A DNA stretch of 64,000 bases, from NCBI RefSeq assembly GCF_963675165.1, contig NC_087378.1, positions 1,015,001 through 1,079,000 of the forward strand, written 5' to 3'. Made by a program: the position numbers and the translations under genes. The first letter of the stretch is position 1. Each line of letters begins with the position of its first letter. Shown here one piece after another: positions 26,596 through 59,700 of this stretch. The notes under the pieces were generated by a model. It ran no database searches, had not been told where the DNA came from, and saw only the letters and a list, made by a program, of their open reading frames with translations. The DNA is from Halichondria panicea. Its lineage: Eukaryota > Porifera > Demospongiae > Suberitida > Halichondriidae.

Positions 26596-27025
26596 CTATA
26601 GTCCTCTGGCCGACTTTCCACCAGTTTCGAGATAGTCTTTTGCTTCGTTGATCTTAGTAGCTAGATACGGTGATCCTCCTCTATCCGGGTGATTTAGCAA
26701 CATGATCTTCTTATGAACTTCTTTTATTCTGTCTTTAGGAGATGATGGGCTGATACCTGCATGAAGAAATTAGGTATTAATTAAAACACTAGCCGTCCAT
26801 GTATTAAATTTCGTACTATCTGATAAAAACCAACTTACCTAATATCAACCCAGCTTCTCTCTTTGACATCTTTGGGTCAAATCCACCTTTGTAGTAACTT
26901 GTGAACATTGGTGATTTGGGGAGTTGAGATGCCGACTTCTGGAACTGCTTGAAGCTGCCCATCAGTATCCTAGCCGCCAGGGCAGTGCCAGCTATGCCCA
27001 GTCCAGCAAGCATCAAGGATGTCAT
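26596..27025 (-). CDS. DNAJC19: Mitochondrial import motor J-protein DNAJC19/TIM14 (PAM18), 2 exons
   Basis: Exons are 26839-27025 and 26596-26756, 115 residues, the family length. The N-terminal membrane segment ([20 protein letters not shown]) is followed by a matrix linker with [20 protein letters not shown] and a J domain. That domain has the [19 protein letters not shown] helix and the HPD tripeptide in [20 protein letters not shown]. It stimulates mitochondrial HSP70 in the TIM23 import motor at the inner membrane. Transcription diverges from the F-box gene 221 bp away. Confidence 0.95.
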
Positions 27026-27246
27026 TGCGATCCTTAGACTGGACTCTTTACATGCGCTATGCAGGCTTGTCCAATTCTCTTCATAAAACTCCTGGCCGAT
27101 ACTATCTGGTTATGATCGTGTTGATTGCATCAGACCATAGATTATGATCAGAATTTGAGAATGATGTAAGCAGTAATGACGTACTAAAAATAGAAATACA
27201 TGTAAACAACTTGTAAGTGGCTTATCAATTTGACCACAACAAATAC
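27026..27246. promoter_or_regulatory. Divergent promoter region of DNAJC19 and the FBXO gene
   Basis: 221 bp between two start codons on opposite strands. No TATA box or known operator was recognised. Confidence 0.5.
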
Positions 27247-28883
27247 ATGATGAGTTCTTCTGGTGAAGAATGGATAAAGACGGAATGTGGATGGAAACTT
27301 CTACCCATCCATCCAGAAGTTCTGGTTGAAGTAGGAAGTTCATCGGCCAGCAGCAGAACCGGTTGCACAAAAATCAACGAGCCAGCTGATGGAACAACAT
27401 CATCAAAATTGGAATGCTGGTGAGTACTTATCACTCCATGATTAATCCTGACCTGCGAACTATGCTATTTCACTTGCAGCTCAGCTCCAGAAGAAAACGA
27501 GAAGATCTCTAAACAGCAAAAGGAGTTAAATATGATGTTACGTAAGTTAAATATAAATTATTATAATTATAGACCAATAGCTAATTTGTTCAATCTCCAG
27601 ATCAACGTTGTGTGTCTGCAATGCCGTCTACAAAAGAGGTTTGAAATTATATGTTTAACTAAATGCTTCACCTCCCTACAGAGCAGTCACTACTCAACTA
27701 TTTCTGACGCTGTCAATAAACTCAATTTTGAGCAAGCTCTGAATAACGATGGCTGCTTCCCCTTCATATGTCAGGTACTATTTGTAAATGTATTCATCCT
27801 ACAATAATTTCTATAGACCCTCACTCTTCAGGTAATTGCTCAACTCTTCAGGAAACCTCAATGCACACTCAGTGGAAGCATGCAAAACACATTACTGAAG
27901 CTCATAGGCAAAGCCAAAGACATCAGTGAGCTGGCAGCATCTTTATGAGACACTGTGTTAGATTTATGTTTTTCAGGTATTGCATCCGAGTCTGCCACTG
28001 AGTATAGTGCTCGGGTCCTTGAGATGATTTCTAGTGGTATTTTATGGTTTGAGAAATGTGAGAATCAAGGCTCTTATTTTGTTTCTTAATTAGTATAATT
28101 GTTTCCGTACAGTGCAGAAGGAGCAGTTTACAAGTTATAGTGTGAGGAATATTGACACAAAGATTAGGACTCTTCTGACTATGAAGGAACAACTTAACGA
28201 ACACCTAGCAAGCTTAAAAGATCAGACTTCATCCACAGCTCAACTGGAGCTGGACGATCTACCAGTTGATTGTATACAGCATATTGCTAAATACTTGACT
28301 CATCCAAGAGACCTTCTGAACCTTGGAGCAACAAACATGTAAGTAATAATAAACCTACAATGCATGCAATTGTGCCTTTGTACATATAATCAGAAGACTT
28401 CATGAGATAACTGAAGGCAATCATATTTGGAGAGGATTAACTGTATTCCACTATGGGCATCATGTGAAACCTGACTCAGCATCAATTAGGTGGAAGAATT
28501 TGTTTATGAAACACTACAGGTATGTACATCGCGTGCAATCTATGTTTGTTCTAATTTCGTGTTTTACAATTCATAATCATTGCTGGTTCCTTTAAACAGA
28601 GAAGGAACGGTCAAATTTGAAAGAGTGATATATGGGCAGTCAGATGCTGTTCGCTTGTGTGAAAAGTGTAACTTTGTTTTCTGGAAGGTGAGAAATTAAT
28701 CTGAAAGAAACTGAAACACAAGTCCATCCTTCATATACTTATATGCAGGCATACAGTCATCCCTGTGCCACTGTGAGATCATCTCAACCACGCCATCATG
28801 TAATTGCTAGGAAGGAAGAACAGAAACCAGTGAAACATGACCCTCTAACCCCTGAACAATTTCTACTATTATTTGTGTTCTAA
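27247..28883 (+). CDS. F-box only protein of the FBXO25/FBXO32 (atrogin-1) family, 10 exons
   Basis: Substrate receptor of an SCF (SKP1-CUL1-F-box) ubiquitin ligase. Exons: 27247-27419, 27480-27541, 27601-27638, 27682-27774, 27832-27925, 27977-28036, 28113-28338, 28394-28519, 28600-28687 and 28749-28883, giving 364 residues against about 355-367 for human FBXO25/32. EEWIKTECGWKLLP matches the WIKTEDGWKR start of the family. LDDLPVDCIQHIAKYLTHPR with DLLNLGATN is the F-box (about 225-265), followed by HEITEGNHIWRGLTVFHYG. The C terminus HDPLTPEQFLLLFVF matches the conserved family tail. ATG 27247 is followed at once by a second ATG. It predates the vertebrate FBXO25/FBXO32 split, so no single symbol applies. 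Confidence 0.93.
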
Positions 28884-28912
28884 TATCTGTTTCAAGAACC
28901 ATCCAAACTAAT

Positions 28913-28922
28913 TTTATTTATT
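28913..28922 (-). terminator. Overlapping polyadenylation signals of SNRNP200
   Basis: Two overlapping minus-strand AATAAA motifs (TTTATTTATT on the plus strand), about 150 bp past the SNRNP200 stop and only about 30 bp past the convergent FBXO stop. Confidence 0.6.
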
Positions 28923-29070
28923 TTTATGTGTTTAACAATCAAGGTAATAACTTTTCATAGCAAATTGTATATTATATTTATCTCAATTACAGCAAAAGAA
29001 AATTATGCGATCGCGAGCAATTATCATGTCACAGTCAGTAATTATATAATTATGTGAGCCAATGAAATGT

Positions 29071-50548
<21,478 letters not shown>

Positions 50549-50872
50549 TCTTTCTGCTTTAGCTATACGAGTGACTCCTGCTTCTTGCTTATATAACTGC
50601 CCTTTGCTCTTTATCCAGAGAGAAACGTTGCACTGCAGGCCAGGCTAATACAACGACACTGGAACGTCAGTGAACGCGCAGTGAACGTACAGAAACTGTA
50701 CACCTTTGATCGACCACATGGACGTGGGCGTGGTCATTCTCGCTAACCTTGCCCTAGCCCTTTGATCAATAGAGCTATTTCATCACGTGATCCATTTCAT
50801 CCATCCGCCCACGCATGGTGTACTGTTCAACACAGGCAGGTGTAGCAAATACGGCATTTAGCTATCGTGCAG

Positions 50873-52338
50873 ATGCAGCATCTATCTTCATACGCTGCAA
50901 CTCTGGGATTGGAGGCTATAAAGCGATACAAAGAGAAAATAGCAGTGATTGGTGGTCTAGATCCATTTTCAGCAGCCCTTGGAAAGCCAGTAGATCATGT
51001 TCCACCACTAGAGGCAAGTGATATTGTCTCTTACTTGATCCTGCAGACTAGTTTCATCACATCTAAACAATTCCAAGCCAGAAAATCGCTTGAAGCATAC
51101 AATCAGTTTGTTTGTGGATGGGTCAAGGATGTCAGTACCTGGACAGTGTGTGGATCATACCTCACAGTTGGCCGTGTAAGTGCATAGATAATGAGATGCA
51201 TGTACTGATTATGACACTGATGAAGTAGTATGCAATGCTTGAATTCACTTGCTCATGTAGCTTACATGTAGATACGTATGTACTATATGGACAGTAAACA
51301 AATCTTTTCTATAAATTATAGGTTCGACATTCTCAGCGCTTAAACGATACTCCTTTGGCATGTTGGATCATACTTGATTTGACAGGTGCTGTGTCTTGTG
51401 CTCACTGTAATTGTATGGCTGGCCTTGGAGAGGTTTGTACGCATATAGCGGCAGTACTGTTTTATCTGGAAGCTGCTTACAGGATTAAAGGAAAGGAAAC
51501 GTGTACGCAAACCAAGTGTGAATGGCTTTTGCCATCTTTTTTGAAGAAGATAGAATACAAACCCGTCAGGCACATTGACTTCACTTCTACAAATAGTAAA
51601 AAAAGAAAATTGGACGAAATGATCGATTCCTCCTCTACTTCTAAACAGCAACAATCTGATAATCATCCTGCTACTAGCACAGAGCAAAAGGTATACACAA
51701 ATATCCCTGATGAAAAGGAAATGAGTGATTTTTTTGAGAGCTTAAATCATTGCGGTACAATACCAGTAGTACTCTCATTGGTTCCTAATTATTCGGACAA
51801 ATTTGTAAAATGTAATGAACTTCCTAGGCCTCTTCAGTTGCTTCATGATCCTAAATTCATGACTCTAGAATATCAAGAGCTCCTTAACGAATGTGCATCA
51901 CTTAAGATACTTTTAACTAAGAATCAAGCAGAAAAGGTTGAAATCGAAACCAGGAATCAGGCTAAGTCTAATCTTTGGTTTAAATTTCGAGCTGGAAGGG
52001 TGACTGCGTCAAAAATGAAAGCTGTTTGTCACACCGATGCCTTAAACCCTTCCCAGAGCTTAGTAAAACGTGTTTGTTATCCCGAGGCTTTTTGTTTCAA
52101 AAGCAAGCAAACTACCTGGGGTTGCAAACACGAAAAACCAGCAAGAGATCGATATTTTGCAAAATCTACTCAAGTGCATGCTGAGTTTGAAGTACGAGAC
52201 AACGGTTTATTCATTAGTAATGAATGGCCATATATCGGTGCCTCACCAGATGGTATAATCAATTGCACATGCTGTGGAACAGGTGTATTAGAGGTTAAAT
52301 GCCCTTACTCTCATCAAGGTGAACGTATTTCTGAATGA
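50873..52338 (+). CDS. SWIM zinc finger plus YqaJ-type recombinase/nuclease, 2 exons, C-terminally short
   Basis: Exons are 50873-51175 and 51322-52338, 439 residues. The SWIM zinc finger is CAHCNC...EVCTHIAA with ligands C130, C132, C140 and H142, a probable DNA- or protein-binding module. KKRKLDEM is a possible nuclear signal. A YqaJ (lambda exonuclease-like, PD-(D/E)xK) domain starts near residue 320 (WFKFRAGRVTASKM). It has PARDRY, YIGASPDGII (D411) and LEVKCP (E425, K427), so the catalytic triad is visible. The protein then stops after only 12 residues, whereas YqaJ domains normally run on for tens of residues more. It may be truncated, or it may splice onward from CAAG|GTGAAC at 52318. 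It overlaps the THAP gene tail to tail. Confidence 0.75.
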
Positions 52339-52634
52339 ATCATTTGTTTCTCATGGCCAAGGTGTAAGGAAGGCAGCCAGTCAGGATTATTCTTATCAAA
52401 AAGATAGGCGGGCTTCCCAGAAATGAAATGTCTTGAACAAATTCGATCGTTCACCAATATCTTATTGGTGAGACCTTCTCGTGAAATGGCAGCCAGAAAT
52501 CCGTTTCTCCTTTTTTTACTGAGCTCTTTCTCAACAGCACTCCTGCCATTTATTATAGCAGGAATTCTATAGAAGGATACTTCTTTATCTCGCCCAGAGC
52601 GCTTCGAGCAGCCTATCACTACGCACAAAACCAT
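52314..52634 (-). CDS. THAP zinc-finger protein, single exon, short
   Basis: 106 residues. The start MVLCVVIGCSKRSGRDK, then FYRIP, then ICSRHF and DWLPSLHLG form a C2CH THAP DNA-binding domain with ligands C4, C9, C66 and H69. THAP domains occur in P-element-like and other transposases and in host factors that came from them. Little follows the domain, so this is either a stand-alone THAP protein or a fragment of a longer one that lost its C terminus. Its stop overlaps the 3' end of the YqaJ gene by 25 bp, and its promoter side is the right TIR. Confidence 0.8.
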   Translation of the reverse strand: MVLCVVIGCSKRSGRDKEVSFYRIPAIINGRSAVEKELSKKRRNGFLAAISREGLTNKILVNDRICSRHFISGKPAYLFDKNNPDWLPSLHLGHEKQMIHSEIRSP

Positions 52635-52909
52635 GACTGTGATTTATAGTATCTATGGTGAGCCCCACCCTTCTTTTTGGCTGTGATATTATGAATATCT
52701 GTACACCAACATGGCTGACTAGGCATTTTTCACGTGACTGTGACGTCACATGAAATAGCTCTATAATAAGACTAGCTGACACACCCATTATTTTATCTCA
52801 GTGTAAAGTGTCTTCTGGCTAGCTCTAGACGTACGTAGACAGTAACTTCATGAACTCAAGGCTGCTTTGACTTTCCTACTGAACTAATATACAGCAACAA
52901 TCTCTCGAG

Positions 52910-55900
52910 ATGTCTGCAGATCCCATAGTGTACAAAGAGGGGATGCTATTGAAGAGGCAGAGAGGCTTACACACCAGCAACACAAGGAAGCTCAAGTTCC
53001 AAGAACGGTTTTGCTGTTTGACAAACACCTCTCTGGACTACTATGACCCACTACCCAAGAAGAGGGTAAATAATGATTGTAATGTAAGGTGTATCTTCTG
53101 TGTAAAATGGTAATACTATAGCAAGCTTGTTAGTTTTGCTGAAATACTAGCTGATTTCTCCCAACTGTACATATCAATCACATTTGCATCAATCAAGCTT
53201 GCACTAACTTCAGTTTCATGATGCCTACTAAACAAGTTGTTTGCTCTTGATAGTGATCACATTAATTTGTACTGCATACCAAGTATTTAGCTGAAGTTAA
53301 TGAAAAATGTAACCTTAGGGGTAATCAAATTACTTACTAACTGGTAACCTGGTTAGCTGTGTACATAGGTCTGAGTCAATTGCATATTGTAACTTAAGAT
53401 TTTATTGGGTGTGTGAAACCAACTGGTTATCTTTTTAGCTGCTAACTGTTGTTTTATCTTCCCACATGAAGAGTTAATCATGCAAGCATTTGTTCAACTT
53501 CACCAACTAGAACCCTGTCTCCTATAAAGAATGTATGTTTGCATTGTACTGCACCTGTGCTCTCTCTCATACAGTGCTAGGAAAGCTGTTAATGGTTGGT
53601 GGCCCGGAGTTTATACTCACTGATTTATCGTGCTAATTTTATGCGCTTGCCACTGCATTTTCTCACTTACATCCCATGGCATATGTTTTGTCTTTCTAGT
53701 CAACACCCTTGAGGTTTACCTCCTTGGAGAAAACTCATGACCAAATTAGTTCATTTTTTGCCCCAAATCGACATCGGTGTCCAAGTGTTAGTAATAATAG
53801 GTTGTTGTGTGTTATAGGACTAAATGTTTTTGTGTTATATATCCTGAAGTGTTAGTGCATGTTGTTCCTTCGAACTGCTGCCAAGTTTCCCCATAATTCC
53901 AACAATAGTTTTCAAGAGGTGGCACTTACTTCGAGTGGTTTTGTCATTGCTGCAGCACAAGGCTACATAATAGCTTGTACCAAAACAACATCAGTTTAGC
54001 TTGTATTTTGCATGTACCAGCTTGTAAGCCTAACCATTGTATTTTCATCCTTTTTTGTGACATTCCAACATCAATTAATAGCTTTGTGTAAACAGTTAGA
54101 GCACGTCTTGTTTGATCATGTGCGTGTGCAGAGAGACCTCACAATGAATTTTAGCACGGTTAAGAGTGTTTTGAAACTATACAATGGAATGTAGTCTTAT
54201 TCAAGTTATTATTATTAATAGTCTAGTTTCTTGACACTCTTTTCAACCTCACTCTCTCTCCCCCTAACCTCGTGCACAGCAGTCTGAGGGGCCCAAGGGT
54301 CAGTTTGCCGTGGAGAAGATGAAAATCATCGAGCCAATGAAAACAGACATCTTTGGGAGAGAATACAGATATGCTGTTCAGGTAAGTTGCTTTCTACTCA
54401 CACCTTGCTTGTTTGGGTGATAGACGCAGCGCAAGTAAACAGTGTTTGTTAGTGTTGGGAAATATTTTTGTCAACTGTCAGCATCAAACACAATGAGCAG
54501 TCTTTGTTGGGATGATTCGTAGGTGTGTGATTTAGTATGAGACTGCGGCTGAGTAGTATACTGTTCACAATGGGAGTTAGTTACATCACAATGGAGTCAT
54601 TTCTGTTTGTACACATTCTCCCTCAGACACACAATTCTGTAGCAGCCGGCTGTATTCCCTGGCTACCATTTATATTTGTAGTAACAAAGAACTAAACCCA
54701 CTCTGCATAAAGAGCCTCCCTCCTCCCCCCCCACCCCTTCCATACACACTAACCCAAGAGACATCTCTACCACACACACACACACTTACAACAGATTGGA
54801 GACCAGCAAGAGATCATGTATTTTGTGACAGAGTCAGAAGTAGTACGGGACCAATGGCTGGAAGCTTTCAAACTTGGTAAACAATAGCTGTTATTTTGGT
54901 GTGGGATTAAATTGGTTTCGGTATTAGCTACAACAACATGTCAGTTATTGTATCCATGGCATTCAAAAGTGATGCTGATTGTTGTATACAGAAATTCTCT
55001 AAGGAAACACTGTGTGTGTGTAGCTGTGTGTTTTTTGGGCCCATATCTATTCTCCTAAAACCTTTGATTATGCAACTGCACACACACATCACTCATACAC
55101 ACCACACACACACACACACACACACACACCACACACACACACACACCACTCACACACACCACACACACACACCACACACACACCACTCACACTCTGCACG
55201 CACACACAGCCTCCAGAGATGCCACTGTGGTGATGCTCCCCCAACACCATCATGGCGCATACGGGCTACTGAACAAGGGCCGCTGGAGTTGCTGTGCTAA
55301 CACTCGGAGGGACACCATCGGATGCTCCACTTCTAGTATCTCCAGGAAAGGTAGGTCACAGATCAGGGCCTAATTCTTGTGCTTAATTATTGACTTTTCA
55401 CAGATTTAACTCTAACTTTTCCATCACCATCACCTTCGAAATTACCCTCCCTTGTTGAGTTAAAGACCTCCTCCCTCCCACGGAATAATGCCGACACCCC
55501 TCAGTCTGCCCCACCCCCCATCACCATGGAAACAGGAGTGTTCCTGGCTCCAACTATACGCAGATTCACCACAACTGACCCTCTCATGAAACCAAAGTAA
55601 GCCGCTGGAAGCCATGACAGACGAATCTCAGAGGAAGTATTATAATGTGGCCCTATTGTGAAGGATTATGCCAGCAAGCTCCTCTTAGTAGCATGGCAGT
55701 AAATATTGTGTATCCCATCTCTAAGGGTCCCTGTACTGTACATTGTAGCCGAACATTTTTGAGTAATACTGTGAAATTCTATTGTTCTAATTTAGTGCTA
55801 TGAGGTTGAGGAAACTACGTCAGTCGGTGGATTTTGACAGCGACAAGATTTCTGAACTCGATGAAGAGGAAGAGCCTCCAAAATCTCCTAAGATCATCTC

Positions 55901-56697
55901 CCCTGAAATGATTTCTGAACTCAATGAGTTGGAGGAGGAGCCTCCTAAGATCATTTCTCCCGAAAAGATTTCTAAGTTAGAGGAGGAGCCTCCAAAGTCT
56001 CCTAAGGTCATCCCTACAGGTCGACGGCCAAATGGGAAGGCAGCACCAACGATTGCAGAAATTACCAATGGACACAGAAGTGGTGCTAGTTCACCTGCTC
56101 CTAGTGATGGTAGGTGCATGTACTATATAAGCTACTGATGTGCAGTGTGTGCAGCATTCGTGCAATAACACTGGGTTTACTAATTAATGTACATATCATT
56201 GACGGGTAGTCAGCACTTTCTTTGGAGGGGTACATTTGTAATTTTGCATCACTTAGTATGGAATGACAAAATTTACTTTTCCGTCTTGGTGAACACCCTA
56301 CTAGTACATCTAAGGCTTTTTGGCATGGCGATAAAGGGGCCATGCACCCAACCTATAAAATATCTGTATCTGACATTAATTGTATGAAATTAGAGCTGTT
56401 ATGTGAATATGTGTTTCCTTGTGCAGTGTAGCTGTGAATATGTGTAGTGTGAAGTAGTTATATGTGCATGAAAGAGCTGAGTATTGTCTTGAGGTTTTAC
56501 GTTATGCAACAAAGGTCATAGCTTTGCTCATAACATTGTGATTCCTGTGTATATCCATCACCAACTGCTTATTGGGGATTACCTCACACCTGAGTCACAG
56601 CCTGCATGTCTAGGGTGCAGTGTAATAATAATGTTTCCTTTAAGGCTTATATAAAACTGAGCTTCCTAGCTATTTCTATACATAACCCCCCCCCCTT

Positions 56698-56732
<35 letters not shown>

Positions 56733-59700
56733 GTGGACGTGGTACCAGTGCGGGCAACTCACGGCCTAACTCCCAGATTGAGGACAACAGAATTCGTGCT
56801 GAGAGCTGGGGCAAGAAGCCGAATCAGTTGACGATACTCGAGCAGAAAGAAGAAGAACCGATACTAGTCAAGCAGGAACAAGTGGAAGGTATGTATGGTA
56901 CACATGTAGTGTGTGGAGGGCCTGCAATCTGGTACTTCACAATCACCCTCCCCAGGTTCTGCTGATTCATCCAAGACAGTGACCCCGGAGGTAACTCCTG
57001 TCAGGCAGCGAGGTTCTATACACGAGGAGACAAGAAAAGACTTAGAGAAGACAGTGGAGGCAGAGGAGACAGTCCCTGACGATGAAGGAGATGATGAATT
57101 GGACGGTGGTGTTCACAAGAAAACCGTTCGTTCGTCAAGTTCCCCCGCTCCGTTTGAGCCAGCGTTGCAGATAATTCAGGACACTACCCGCCGGCCCCTG
57201 TCAATGTGCAGTATTAGCGAGGGTGGGGTGGAGGGCGCTCTCACGGGGTCAGGGTCCGAGATGTCGTTAGAAACCCCCCGACATAGAAGTCTCAAAGAAA
57301 AGATGATGAATAGTCCTAGGATGAGTGAGAGACCCAGGGTGAGGGTGCATGTGTGGTTGGCCATGTAAGTAGTTGTGTGTGTGTGCTGTACTGTTGGCAT
57401 TAAACTGTGTGTGTGCCTACAATCAATCCATTAACTAATTTATTCTCCTAATGTATCCACCATTCCCACAACCCCTAACCGTGCCTGAGTCCTCATTAGG
57501 CCATGCTCTGACTACATGCAATGAGTCTATAGGGATTACATGTGATTGATAAGCTCATTTTCAACATATCTTTGCACCCAATGTAATCAAACATTTGCAA
57601 TCAAACATTTGCAACGAATTGAACGACTTATTATTGCAGATTGCAGTTTCCTTTTAGTTTTACAAGCAGCCTAGCTGTCCTTAGTGTGATTATTCTTATG
57701 AATCCTAACAGGAACAGCCTGCCCACTCAATCGATCTGTTTACCTAAGTAGGAGTCCCTTAATTGGCATAATATTATGTGCATCTGATGTTTATGTGTTC
57801 ATGTCCTAATACAGAGCTTTCTAGTGAGAGGCTTCTCTATTGGGCTACCACAGTACAACCAGCTCCACCAGGCCTGCAAGGTGACTACTACTAGCTAGTG
57901 CTCAATTATGTTATCATTTGTACCTTCCTTTTGAGGCATTGTCAATTTCTCACCACCCTTTCAAGTGTAGTGGCCACAAAAGCTTCTAAATGCTCACTCA
58001 TTTACATGTAGCCTCTGCTCCCATACAATACAATGATGTGGCCACAAAAGCTTCTAAATGCTCACTCATTTACATGTAGCCTCTGCTCCCATACAATACA
58101 ATGATGTGTACCCACTATTACCCTTTATATTGAACCCACTATAGGATGGTAGTCTTGAGGAGTTGGGCAAGGCCCTGGGGGACAGTAGGTTCATGTGCTC
58201 TGACATAGTCAACCTGGAGGAACTCTCCAATGAGGAGGTCCCACACACCCCACTCTTTATTGCCTTCATCAACGACCACTTCCAGGTACAGTAAGCTAGG
58301 GGCTTGTAATCTGTATTAGCCTGCCTTTAGACTTATATCACATACTCCATAGGGACTGTATTTAGCTGTCAGTTGTCAGTAGAATCCTAGTAACTGCTCA
58401 CGACCTTGGAGGCTTTGGAGTGATGCCATAAGGACATCCTTAATTTGCATTGAGGGGTTCATTTATCATAATTATACTTGTCTGTACTAGTCATAATTAT
58501 AGTAATTGTTTTGTTTGTATGTTTAGTCTCTTTCCATAGGAACTCTAATCATGTTTTGTTCTGTGCAGACTATGGTACGGCTGCTGGAGCATGGTGCCAA
58601 CCCAAACAGTACAGAGTCTGTACAGAAAGCCTCGCTACTCCACTGGGCTTGTGCTAAGGGGTGCATGGATGTACTAGACTTGCTGGTCAAGTACAAAGCT
58701 GATGTGAACAAGAGGGACAGTTCAGGCAACACTCCTCTCATGCTGGCCTGTAAGAATGGACATATGGACATTGTGGAGTTTCTGCTAGCAAAGTGAGTAG
58801 AGCTCGACCGTGTCAAATAGTTTTAAACTGTGAAAACCCCCCTTGTTGAATTGTACCCATTGAGTGCACTTGTACCCTTTGTGTTAATGACATCCTCTCA
58901 CACACGCACACATTACTGACATCACATGATACGTACTGACATCAGTATAACCCTCTACACACCAATGGTACTTACAACTTTCAATATGCTATATATTTCC
59001 TATGTGCAGTGGTGCCAATGTGGAGAGTGAGAGTAGTGCTGGACGCACTCCCCTCCATGAGTCCTGTGAGAGTGGCAAGGCTGAGATTGTGGACCTCCTT
59101 CTGAGGGTTGGGAGGGCTGACCCCACTGTACGAGACCAAAAGGAGCTCTCCCCTTACGATATTGCATTCAACAACAAAAACAATGAGGTATGTTGGTACA
59201 GTAGATGGTGTGAATGATAAGGTTTGGTTTATGTTTGATCTGTCAGATAACAGTTTCTGTGTGAATGGCTTATCACACTGATAAGGATTACATTTTTGTT
59301 TCCCAGAAATTTACACAAGGGGGGATTTTGGTTGATATTGAAAGTTTTTCTAGGTGACACCTGTTTGGAGGTGTGTGTTTCCCAACTCAGATAATATAAA
59401 CTAATGCCATTACAACTTAGTGTTTGTAGATGAACACTCACCTATGCAGACACACGTGCATTTCTACATGCACACATTCTTTGTACACCTGAACAGCTTT
59501 CACTATCCCATGGGATGTTTTCAATGGGTTCTGTATACAATCTTACCCCCCCCTCATACACCCCCCCCTCACACACAATCTTACCCCCCCCCCTCACACA
59601 CACACACACAGATAATGTCAATGCTGCAGCAGGTGACTCCTGAGATTGTGCGTCCCTACACTGTCCGGAACACCCACACCGCCACGGGGGGACAGATGAT

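Larger units (their letters stand above)
50769..52764. mobile_element. TIR-bounded DNA element carrying YqaJ-nuclease and THAP genes
   Basis: ATAGAGCTATTTCAT at 50769-50783 is the exact reverse complement of 52750-52764. Both ends also carry TCACGTGA just inside; the right end has an extra CRE-like TGACGTCA. TA (or AT) flanks both ends, so the target duplication is ambiguous. The 2.0 kb interior is filled by two convergent genes, a SWIM+YqaJ nuclease (+) and a THAP-domain protein (-). Together these features suggest a DNA transposon or an internally deleted derivative. No DDE transposase was seen. It lies 220 bp upstream of the SNRNP200 start codon. Confidence 0.65.

Noticed and set aside
27217-27246. 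N-terminal extension of the FBXO gene
   Set aside because: It would need a GTG start; ATG 27247 gives the normal family length.
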